Positions 1 to 6,597 of a stretch of DNA of 6,876 nt are shown piece by piece; position 1 is the stretch's first letter; each line of letters opens with the position of its first letter. Origin of the DNA: Pelagibacteraceae bacterium (lineage in GTDB: Bacteria; Pseudomonadota; Alphaproteobacteria; Pelagibacterales; Pelagibacteraceae); assembly GCA_002704145.1 (NCBI GenBank), contig PAFH01000019.1, positions 1 to 6,876 of the forward strand, written 5' to 3'. Below the pieces are notes generated by a model. It was not told where the DNA came from, did no database searches, and saw nothing but the letters and a program-made list of their open reading frames with translations. Both the position numbers and the translations under genes were made by a program.

Positions 1-35
1 AAAATTATTTTCAATGAATTTTAGTGTAATTAGAT

Positions 36-41
36 TATAAT
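36..41 (+). promoter_or_regulatory. Possible -10 box upstream of the glycosyltransferase gene
   Basis: TATAAT lies 26 bases before the start codon of the first gene, a plausible place for a -10 element. No good -35 element sits at 16 to 18 bases spacing. The leader is almost entirely A and T, so such a hexamer is expected by chance. The rest of positions 1-67 shows no convincing gene. A short frame that stops at 22-24 could be the tail of an upstream gene, but eight codons cannot support that. Confidence 0.2.
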
Positions 42-67
42 TATTTATATAAACTATATAACAAAAA

Positions 68-1000
68 ATGAAACTTTTATCTGTAGTTTTTTCCTTTAGG
101 AATGAAGAAGGCAATATCCAAGAGCTAGTCGAGAGAGTACATAATAGTTTAAAAAATTCATCTGATTGGAAATATGAATTAATTTTTGTAAATGATGATT
201 CCACAGATGAGTCTGAAAATATTTTGCTTAAACTTCAAAAGAATTATCCTATTAAAATTATTAATATGAGTCGTACGTTTGGAGTAGATCCTTGTGTTTT
301 GGCAGGGTTTAGACATGCAGAGGGAGAGGCAGTAGTTTACTTACATACTGACCTTCAAGACCCTCCGGAGTTAATACCTGACTTAATTAAAAAATATGAA
401 GATGGGTTTGATATTGTTCATACAATAAGAACCAAAAGAAAGGGTGAAGCTAAATTCAGAATGTTTATAACCAAAATAGCTTATCATTTAATAAATATTT
501 TATCTGACATAAATTTACCTATTGAGGCAGGAGACTACAAACTAATATCAAAAAAAGCTTTGGATAAAATTTTAGATCAAAAAGAATTTAGACCATATGT
601 AAGAGGACTATCGGTATGGGTAGGTTTTAAACAAGCTTATTTAAATTATGAAAGGCAGGCAAGAGGAGCCGGACAGTCTAAAATGCCTTTACTATCTGCA
701 GGACCTGTAACTGACTTTGTAAGCGGTATTACTAGTTATTCCTTAAAACCACTTTATATAGGAATATTTTTTGGTTTTTTTTCTATATTTATATCTGCTA
801 TTCTAATTCTTTACGCACTTTATTTAAAATTTAATAATCTAGCTATACCAGGGACCACTAGTATAATAATTGCAATATCTTTTTTTTCCGGAATTTTATT
901 GTTCACTTTAGGTATAATTGGAATTTATCTAGCAAGAGTATTTGAACAAACAAAAGGAAGAGATCAATATGTAATAAAAGAAATTAAAAACTATAAGTAA
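68..1000 (+). CDS. Family 2 glycosyltransferase, polyprenyl-phosphate type (DPM1/GtrB/ArnC-like)
   Basis: Likely transfers a sugar from a nucleotide sugar to a polyprenyl phosphate on the cytoplasmic face of the inner membrane. The 310 residues fit the family length. An N-terminal GT-A domain (about 1-220) opens with SVVFSFRNEEGNI. It continues with FVNDDSTDES at 40-49 (usual form VDDGSTD) and LHTDLQDPPE at 92-101 (usual form DADLQDPPE). EAGDYKL follows near 153-159, then the RPYVRG block at 175-180 and ERQARGAGQSK at 195-205, all typical of this subfamily. Two hydrophobic segments, about 228-252 and 264-290, are the usual C-terminal membrane anchor. The ATG is chosen because the fold begins at residue 3; no clear Shine-Dalgarno is visible. 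The first Asp of the DxD-like motif is His93, while Asp95 and Asp98 remain. The sugar cannot be told from sequence. The next gene, five bases downstream, is a likely partner. Confidence 0.92.
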   Translation: MKLLSVVFSFRNEEGNIQELVERVHNSLKNSSDWKYELIFVNDDSTDESENILLKLQKNYPIKIINMSRTFGVDPCVLAGFRHAEGEAVVYLHTDLQDPPELIPDLIKKYEDGFDIVHTIRTKRKGEAKFRMFITKIAYHLINILSDINLPIEAGDYKLISKKALDKILDQKEFRPYVRGLSVWVGFKQAYLNYERQARGAGQSKMPLLSAGPVTDFVSGITSYSLKPLYIGIFFGFFSIFISAILILYALYLKFNNLAIPGTTSIIIAISFFSGILLFTLGIIGIYLARVFEQTKGRDQYVIKEIKNYK

Positions 1001-1005
1001 TTTAT

Positions 1006-2868
1006 ATGCGAAAATATTTTCCTATTATAATTTCTGTCTTATTTTTTTTAATTTCAATTATGTTTTGGGACAAAATAAAATTACCTTATGATGAAAATAA
1101 TCTAATTATCGGCGAGTATTTTAATAAAAAATTTAATCCACAAAATGATACTATACGATTTATTATTTTAATAGTTCCTGCCGTAATAGCTTATTTAGTA
1201 ACTTATTTAAAAATAAATAAAAATACTTTTAACTTTCAAATTAATAATAAAGATTATTTTTTAAAGGGTATAATTCATGAAAATAAAAAATCGTCTATTC
1301 AAAATTATACGATTTTTTTTCTAGTATTAATACTTTTTGAATTTTTAATGATAGATTTTCAAAGTTTTATTGTTATTGATACTTTTCATGACTCCGTTTA
1401 TCTGACACCAGCTACTAATTACCTTGCAAATAAAGAATTTTTTAAATCCACATTATACGATTATGGTTTTGTGGGAAATAATCTAGGATTATTAATTAAT
1501 TATTTTTTTGATTTCTATAATTTAGGAACAATCAATTTAATTAAGATAATTTTTATTTTTCTTATTAAGGTATCATTAATATTTTTATCTAAAAAATTAA
1601 TAGAGTCTACGAATTTTGATGATTTTTTTAAGAAGACTTTTTTTATAATTTTTACATTTTTAATCATTGGTTTACCGAGTTATTATGATCTTGCATCTTA
1701 TTTTTCACCAAGGTCTTTACTTTATTTAATTGCAATTTTTTTGATTTGTTCTGCTATTTCAAATAAAAAATTTAGTAACATAAAATTTTTTCTAATTGGA
1801 TCTTTATCTTTAATTTCACTATTATGGTGGTTTGATATTGGTTTTTTTTTAAATTTTTTATTATTATTGCTTTTATTGTATCTTATAATTCACTCTCAAA
1901 TAAAAAGTCTAATTTATTTGCTATTAGGAGTATCCTTTATATGGAGCACATTTTTTATTTTGACACCTTTGGATGAGATCAGAGCATTTTTTTATAATTT
2001 AAAATTTATAATAATAACTACTGATTATTTAATTGGTATAGAGTATTTAAAACCGTTTAGTCAAAATAGTGGTCGTTGGACCAAAGCTTTAATAATAATT
2101 TATATCTGCAGCATTTTACTTATTCACTTAAACTTTAGTAAAAAGTATAATATAGGAGCTAATCTCAAAATTTTTTTGAACGTGATATTCATTAGCGGTA
2201 TCATAATTTTTAAATCTGCTTTAACTAGATCAGATGCTTACCATTTAAAATATACTTCTGGGCTTTATTCGCTCGTGTTTATATTTCTTGCTCTTTATTT
2301 ATTTTTTTTCTTTTTAAAAGAGAGCCCTAAAGTAAAAAGAATAGTACGAAAGTATGATCACAATCTGAAAAATAAAATTAATTATATGATTGCTTTATTT
2401 TTTACAATATTATTTTTTTCTGGGATTTTAAACGTAAAAGACAAAGTCTCAATTTCAAATAAATTTATTAATCTAAATAACTTTAATCAAAATATTACAA
2501 AACTGGTTACAGCGAAGACTAAAGATCTTGTTAAAGGAGATAATTTATTAATATTACAAAAATATAAATCCTTAAGCTCTAAAGATAATTGTATCCAATA
2601 CTTTTCTGATGATAATTTTTTCCCTTATTTTTTAAGTAAACCCTCATGTACAAAATTTTACCTTTCAAATCAAATTTTAACAAATATAAGCGAAAAGAAG
2701 TTTATTTCTGATTTTCAAAAAACAATGCCAGATATAATTTTATATGAGTCTCCAACAAAGTTATTGTTCAATAATGACAATTTACAAAATGCAATGAAAT
2801 TTGTAAGAAATAATTACAAGTTCTATGAAAATTACAAAGGTTTTATATTTTATAAGAAAATTAATTAA
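1006..2868 (+). CDS. Polytopic membrane protein, probable GT-C-type glycosyltransferase
   Basis: A 620-residue integral membrane protein with about 11 to 13 hydrophobic segments (for example 4-21, 50-68, 101-121, 176-196, 210-226, 278-297, 299-319, 361-376, 387-403, 420-437 and 459-475). A C-terminal soluble domain spans about 480-620. I do not recognise a named family with certainty. GT-C-like features are an acidic, polar first large loop (IDTFHDSVYLTPATNYL, 124-140, then YDYGF at 151-155) and SALTRSDAYHLKY at 404-416. Both resemble loop motifs of lipid-carrier-dependent glycosyltransferases. The C-terminal domain carries Cys530 and Cys548, which could form a disulfide if it is periplasmic. 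It begins five bases after a polyprenyl-phosphate glycosyltransferase, so the inferred job is to pass the lipid-linked sugar to a periplasmic acceptor. It could instead be a ligase or another envelope protein. Many T runs are present, but the frame is intact. Confidence 0.6.
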   Translation: MRKYFPIIISVLFFLISIMFWDKIKLPYDENNLIIGEYFNKKFNPQNDTIRFIILIVPAVIAYLVTYLKINKNTFNFQINNKDYFLKGIIHENKKSSIQNYTIFFLVLILFEFLMIDFQSFIVIDTFHDSVYLTPATNYLANKEFFKSTLYDYGFVGNNLGLLINYFFDFYNLGTINLIKIIFIFLIKVSLIFLSKKLIESTNFDDFFKKTFFIIFTFLIIGLPSYYDLASYFSPRSLLYLIAIFLICSAISNKKFSNIKFFLIGSLSLISLLWWFDIGFFLNFLLLLLLLYLIIHSQIKSLIYLLLGVSFIWSTFFILTPLDEIRAFFYNLKFIIITTDYLIGIEYLKPFSQNSGRWTKALIIIYICSILLIHLNFSKKYNIGANLKIFLNVIFISGIIIFKSALTRSDAYHLKYTSGLYSLVFIFLALYLFFFFLKESPKVKRIVRKYDHNLKNKINYMIALFFTILFFSGILNVKDKVSISNKFINLNNFNQNITKLVTAKTKDLVKGDNLLILQKYKSLSSKDNCIQYFSDDNFFPYFLSKPSCTKFYLSNQILTNISEKKFISDFQKTMPDIILYESPTKLLFNNDNLQNAMKFVRNNYKFYENYKGFIFYKKIN

Positions 2869-2889
2869 ATAATAAAACTAGAAAGAAAG

Positions 2890-2901
2890 ATGAATTATTA
2901 A
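2890..2901 (+). other. Three-codon mini-ORF overlapping the next gene's start
   Basis: ATG AAT TAT TAA is preceded by a purine-rich run (positions 2880-2889). Its stop codon shares base 2901 with the ATG of the FAD oxidoreductase gene. This is the same TAATG junction seen between the next two genes. It could allow a ribosome that starts on the purine run to reinitiate at 2901. Equally, it may be chance in A/T-rich sequence; the purine run could also serve weakly as the ribosome site of 2901 itself, at 11 bases spacing. Confidence 0.2.
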
Positions 2902-4127
2902 TGAAAATTGCAGTTATTGGCTCTGGTATTTCTGGGTTATCGTCTGCTTATTTCCTTTCAAAAAAATATAAAGTTGATTTGTACGAAAAAGATAATCATT
3001 TTGGAGGTCATTCTTTTACATATGAAATCAAAGAAGGAAAAAGAATTGTTCCAGTCGATTTAGGTTTTATTGTTTTCAATGAAACAACCTACCCAAATCT
3101 AATCAAATTTTTTAAAGATTTAAATGTTCCTTATGAAAAAAGCGACATGTCTTTCTCAGTATCAATTATAAACAGCAAGATAGAATATAGTGGAAGTGGT
3201 TTAGGAGGCGTTTTTGTTAATAAATCAAATTTATTTAATTTAAAATTCTTAAATATGATCAAAGAAATTATTTTATTTTATAAAACAGCACCAAAACTAC
3301 TTAAAAATGAAATAAAAGAGAAAACACTTGGAGATTTTCTTATTGAAAAAAAATTATCAAAATACTTTATTGATTACCATCTAATACCTATGGTAGCTGC
3401 AATTTGGTCAATGCCTTTTAATAAAGCAAAGGAGATGCCCTTAAAATTCTTTTTAAATTTTTTTACTAATCATGGTTTATTTAAACTTAAGAATAGACCG
3501 CAATGGTACACTGTTTCAAATAGAAGTAGAACTTATGTGAGAAAGGTTACCGATAGAATCAGTGGAGAAATTTTTAAGAATTATAAAGTAGATAAACTTA
3601 TAAGGAATGAGGACAATATCAGAGTTATGATTGGTAATGAATATATAGATTATGATCAAGTAGTGTTAGCATCACATGCGGACGAAAGTTTGAGCATGTT
3701 AGAGAAACCAACTGAAAAAGAAAAAAAAATATTAGGAAAATTTAATTATGTTAAAAATGAGGGGTACTTACATTCAGATGAAAGATTAATGCCCAATAAA
3801 AAAAAGGCTTGGTCTAGTTGGAACTCTATTTCTTACGGTGAAAAAACATGTATTACTTATTGGTTGAATAAACTTCAAAACTTAGATTCGTCTAAAAACT
3901 ATTTTTTAACGCTAAATCCAGTTTTAAAGATACAAGATAGCTCCATAATTAAAAAAGTTAGTTACACACACCCCTATTTGAACTCTGAAAACACCATAGT
4001 TCAGAAGGATCTAAAATTAATCCAAGGAAAAAAAAGAACATGGTTTTGCGGTAGTTATTTTGGTAACGGTTTTCATGAAGATGGATTAAAATCAGCAATT
4101 GAATTAGTAAATAATTTTAAAACGTAA
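2901..4127 (+). CDS. FAD-dependent oxidoreductase, flavin amine oxidase type (COG2907-like), lipid-module member
   Basis: A 408-residue flavoprotein. A Rossmann FAD-binding site opens the chain: GSGISG at 7-12, an acidic Glu29 at the end of the second strand to bind the ribose, and GGHSFT at 35-40. Further family blocks are DLGFIVFNETTYPNL (53-67), WSMP (169-172), the RPQWYTVSNRSR region (199-210), and YLHSDERLMPNKKKAWSSWN (289-308). The C-terminal FAD-contact block GSYFGNGFHEDGL is at 384-396. The family is annotated as predicted NAD/FAD-binding or amine oxidase proteins and recurs beside DUF1365 and Cfa-type genes. In Rhodobacter such clusters act on phospholipid acyl chains, so oxidation or desaturation of a methylated acyl chain is the inferred role; no amine substrate is implied. 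The ATG is set by the fold starting at residue 3. Its stop overlaps the next start by one base (TAATG). Confidence 0.9.
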   Translation: MKIAVIGSGISGLSSAYFLSKKYKVDLYEKDNHFGGHSFTYEIKEGKRIVPVDLGFIVFNETTYPNLIKFFKDLNVPYEKSDMSFSVSIINSKIEYSGSGLGGVFVNKSNLFNLKFLNMIKEIILFYKTAPKLLKNEIKEKTLGDFLIEKKLSKYFIDYHLIPMVAAIWSMPFNKAKEMPLKFFLNFFTNHGLFKLKNRPQWYTVSNRSRTYVRKVTDRISGEIFKNYKVDKLIRNEDNIRVMIGNEYIDYDQVVLASHADESLSMLEKPTEKEKKILGKFNYVKNEGYLHSDERLMPNKKKAWSSWNSISYGEKTCITYWLNKLQNLDSSKNYFLTLNPVLKIQDSSIIKKVSYTHPYLNSENTIVQKDLKLIQGKKRTWFCGSYFGNGFHEDGLKSAIELVNNFKT

Positions 4128-4885
4128 TGAATTCTTGCATATATAATGGTGAGGTGACCCATACAAGGTTAAAACCAGTAAAGCACTTTTTAAAATACAA
4201 AACTTTTTCTCTTTTAGTAGATTTAGATGAAATTAGTCAATTAGATAAATCAATAGGTATTTTTTCACACAATAAGTTTAATCTATTTAGCTTCTACGAC
4301 AAAGACCATGGAGATAGAGATGGAAGCTGTTTAAGAAAATGGGTGCTAGCAAATTTAAGTAAATTTAATATTAAAGGAGACATAACAAAAATTAAAATAC
4401 TTTGTTATCCAAGGATATTTGGATACGTTTTTAATCCTTTAAGTATTTTTTACTGTTATGAAGAAAAAAAATTGAGGGCAATTTTTTATGAGGTTAAAAA
4501 TACTTTTAATGAACAACATACATATATTTTTAAGATCAAAGATAACGAAGTGATAAAACAAAAATGTAAAAAAAAATTTTATGTATCGCCATTTATGGAC
4601 ATGGAGACTTACTATAATTTTAAATTATTAAATCCAAACGATAAACTTTCAGTTTCCATCAAACAAACAGATGTAAAAGGCACAATTTTAATTGCCACCC
4701 AAACAGGCAATAAAAAAGAATTTAGCTTTAAACAACTTGTAATGAATTTTTTTAAATATCCTTTAATGACAATAAAAATCATTGGTGCGATACATTATGA
4801 AGCATTACTTTTATGGAAAAAAGGGGCAATATTTAGAAAACGAAACATAAAATTAAGAAACAATTTAAGCTATGAGGAATATTGA
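4127..4885 (+). CDS. DUF1365 family protein
   Basis: A 252-residue protein of the DUF1365 family, close to the usual length. Signature blocks are visible in order: YNGEVTHTRLKPVKHFLKY (6-24), VDLDE (31-35), DHGDRDG (60-66), and LCYPRIFGYVFNPLSIFYCY (92-111). Next come YEVKNTFNEQHTY (121-133), KKFYVSPFMDME (149-160), and a C-terminal IHYEALLLWKKGA (222-234). No signal peptide is seen, and the only hydrophobic stretches are short. The many conserved His, Asp, Asn and Arg residues suggest an enzyme, but its reaction is not settled to my knowledge. It almost always sits between the FAD oxidoreductase and the Cfa-type methyltransferase, as here, which points to the same acyl-chain modification pathway. 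It overlaps both neighbours by one base and has no visible Shine-Dalgarno of its own, so translation probably depends on the gene before it. Confidence 0.9.
   Translation: MNSCIYNGEVTHTRLKPVKHFLKYKTFSLLVDLDEISQLDKSIGIFSHNKFNLFSFYDKDHGDRDGSCLRKWVLANLSKFNIKGDITKIKILCYPRIFGYVFNPLSIFYCYEEKKLRAIFYEVKNTFNEQHTYIFKIKDNEVIKQKCKKKFYVSPFMDMETYYNFKLLNPNDKLSVSIKQTDVKGTILIATQTGNKKEFSFKQLVMNFFKYPLMTIKIIGAIHYEALLLWKKGAIFRKRNIKLRNNLSYEEY
4874..4879 (+). promoter_or_regulatory. Ribosome binding site that decides the methyltransferase start
   Basis: GAGGAA, inside the last codons of the DUF1365 gene, is the clearest Shine-Dalgarno in the window. It lies five bases before the ATG at 4885, with GAGG seven bases before it. 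A TTG at 4882 is also in frame but only two bases from the motif, so the ATG is the better start. The junction is then TGATG, matching the neighbours' coupled layout. Confidence 0.6.
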
Positions 4886-6075
4886 TGAGTTTAACTAAAA
4901 TTTCTGAAAAATTTGTCTTAAATAAGCTGAAGAATATTTCACAAGGAAATTTAAAATTAATTAATTATGATGGAAAAGTTTTTCATTTCGGCGATTTAGA
5001 AAGCGAATTATCTTCAGATATTAAAATTAATAACCCTCATTTTTACTTAAATGTTGTACTCGGTGGAAGCTCAGGTTTAGGTGAAGCATACATAAAAAAA
5101 GATTTTTATTCTTCAAATTTAACTAATTTAATTGAACTTACAGCAAGGAATATCAATACTATTTATTCTTTCTCCGGTAGTTTAAGATTACAAAAAATTA
5201 AAAATTTTCTTAAAAAGATATTTGCATCAAATACTAAATCAAAAAGTAAAAAATATATATCAAAACATTATGACTTAGGTAATGAATTCTTCTCATTGTG
5301 GCTTGATACATCTCTTACTTACTCTAGCGCTGTATATAAAAATGAAAAATATGATTTAGAAAACGCTCAAAGAAATAAATTTCAAGAGCTTATAAATTTA
5401 TTAAATATAAAAGAAGGAAATAAAGTTTTAGAGATTGGCTGCGGATGGGGTGGTTTTGCTGAATTTTTAGCAAAAAATTATGATGTAATTGTTGATTGTA
5501 TTACAATTTCAAAAAATCAATACGATTATACTCAAAAGAAAATTTTCAATTCAGGTTTAAGTAATAAAGTAAATGTTAAATTTTTAGATTATAGAGATCT
5601 CAAAGATAAATATGACCATGTTGCCTCAATAGAAATGATCGAAGCAGTTGGTGAAAAATATATGGATAAATACTTTGAAACAATTAAGAGAGTTTTAAAT
5701 AAGAATGGTACTGCTGCTATTCAGGGTATTGTTATAAAAGATGACCTGTTCGATAGATATCGAGCAAATGAAGATTTTATTCAAAAATATATTTTTCCAG
5801 GTGGATTTTTACCTTCAATAAATTTAATAGAAAAACTAATAAAGAAAAATGATTTAAAACTCCAGAAAATAAACACTTATTCAGATGACTACGCAAAAAC
5901 ATTAGCGACCTGGAGAGAAAATTTTTTAGGTGTTTGGGATAAAATAAGTCCACTCGGCTTTGATGATTATTTCAAACGTATGTGGGAATTTTACTTATCT
6001 TATTGTGAAGGGGGCTTTAAGTCTAGAAACATTAACTTGATTCAATTCTCTATGTCTAATAGATATTCGTCATGA
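4885..6075 (+). CDS. SAM-dependent fatty-acyl-phospholipid methyltransferase, cyclopropane-fatty-acid-synthase family
   Basis: A 396-residue enzyme expected to methylate unsaturated acyl chains of membrane phospholipids (E. coli Cfa is about 382). An N-terminal lipid-binding region (1-120) precedes the methyltransferase domain. That domain carries HYDLGNEFFSLWLD (128-141), TYSSAVY (145-151), the SAM-binding loop VLEIGCGWGGF (181-191), TISKNQ (207-212), and SIEMIEAVGEKYMDKYF (248-264). It ends with FIQKYIFPGGFLPS (298-311), YAKTL (336-340) and YLSYCEGGFKSRNINLIQFS (370-389). Against my recollection of E. coli Cfa, Glu239 and Tyr317 are kept (Glu253, Tyr336). Cys139, His266 and Glu308 become Ser148, Gln280 and Gln327. 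This resembles the clade found with DUF1365 and FAD oxidoreductases, which includes, as far as I recall, UfaM-type enzymes making 11-methyl chains. A methyl-branched product is therefore as likely as a cyclopropane. It overlaps the previous gene by one base and the next by four. Confidence 0.92.
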   Translation: MSLTKISEKFVLNKLKNISQGNLKLINYDGKVFHFGDLESELSSDIKINNPHFYLNVVLGGSSGLGEAYIKKDFYSSNLTNLIELTARNINTIYSFSGSLRLQKIKNFLKKIFASNTKSKSKKYISKHYDLGNEFFSLWLDTSLTYSSAVYKNEKYDLENAQRNKFQELINLLNIKEGNKVLEIGCGWGGFAEFLAKNYDVIVDCITISKNQYDYTQKKIFNSGLSNKVNVKFLDYRDLKDKYDHVASIEMIEAVGEKYMDKYFETIKRVLNKNGTAAIQGIVIKDDLFDRYRANEDFIQKYIFPGGFLPSINLIEKLIKKNDLKLQKINTYSDDYAKTLATWRENFLGVWDKISPLGFDDYFKRMWEFYLSYCEGGFKSRNINLIQFSMSNRYSS

Positions 6076-6596
6076 AAAAATTTATAGTACTATTTTTACT
6101 AATTTTAACAACAGGATGTGCAAATAAAATGAAACCGACAGATTTTAAAGATCAAAAACCGAGACTAGTCATCGAAAATTATTTATCGGGTAATGTCAAA
6201 GCTTGGGGAGTGTTACAAAATAGATCTGGAAAAGTTACAAGACAATTTAAAGCTGATTTAAACGGAAAATGGGATGGTTCTCAATTAATTTTAGACGAAG
6301 TTTTTGATTGGAATGATGGGGAAAGACAAACTCGTCAATGGACTATTAAAAAAATTGATGAACATAACTACGAGGGAACTGCTTCTGATGTAGTTGGAAC
6401 AGCTAAAGGATATTCATATGGTCCGGCTTTTAAATTTGAGTATGTGTTGCTTGTGCCAGTCAAAGGTAAAAATATTAAAATTACTTTTGATGATTGGATT
6501 TTCATGCAGGATGAACGTGTGGCAATAAATAGAGCGACAATGACTAAATTTGGAATTAAAGTTGCAGAATTAACTGTAATGTTTGTAAAAGATTAA
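6072..6596 (+). CDS. DUF3833 family lipoprotein
   Basis: A 174-residue small envelope protein. The N-terminus is a lipoprotein signal: two Lys, a hydrophobic core, then LTTGC with the lipidated Cys at 16. Thr at -3 is a tolerated but uncommon lipobox residue. After Cys16 comes Ala, not Asp, so there is no inner-membrane retention signal and outer-membrane sorting is plausible. The mature part has DUF3833 blocks: FKADLNGKWDG (59-69), DEVFDWNDGERQTRQW (75-90), YEGTASDVVGTAKGYSYGPA (100-119), VLLVPVKG (125-132), TFDDWIF (138-144) and KFGIKVAEL (159-167). The function is unknown. The family often accompanies FAD oxidoreductase, DUF1365 and Cfa genes in ChrR/sigma-E type clusters. That fits a role in handling or sensing modified lipids at the outer membrane, though this is inference. 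The ATG overlaps the methyltransferase stop (ATGA), implying coupled translation. Confidence 0.9.
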   Translation: MKKFIVLFLLILTTGCANKMKPTDFKDQKPRLVIENYLSGNVKAWGVLQNRSGKVTRQFKADLNGKWDGSQLILDEVFDWNDGERQTRQWTIKKIDEHNYEGTASDVVGTAKGYSYGPAFKFEYVLLVPVKGKNIKITFDDWIFMQDERVAINRATMTKFGIKVAELTVMFVKD

Positions 6597-6597
6597 T

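Noticed and set aside
1..24. End of an upstream + strand gene stopping at TAG 22-24
   Set aside because: Only seven sense codons are visible, and other frames and the opposite strand are equally possible in such A/T-rich sequence.
1313..1321. T runs in the membrane protein gene as possible frameshift or phase-variation sites
   Set aside because: T runs are frequent throughout this gene because of Phe-rich membrane segments, the frame stays open, and none is placed like a switch near the start.
2860..2902. Possible terminator hairpin between the two modules
   Set aside because: The only inverted similarity is a short A/T repeat (ATTAAT-like) with no GC stem and no following T run.
4882..4884. 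TTG as the start of the methyltransferase gene
   Set aside because: It lies only two bases from the GAGGAA motif and directly before an ATG with better spacing; the ATG also gives the TGATG overlap seen in this gene set.
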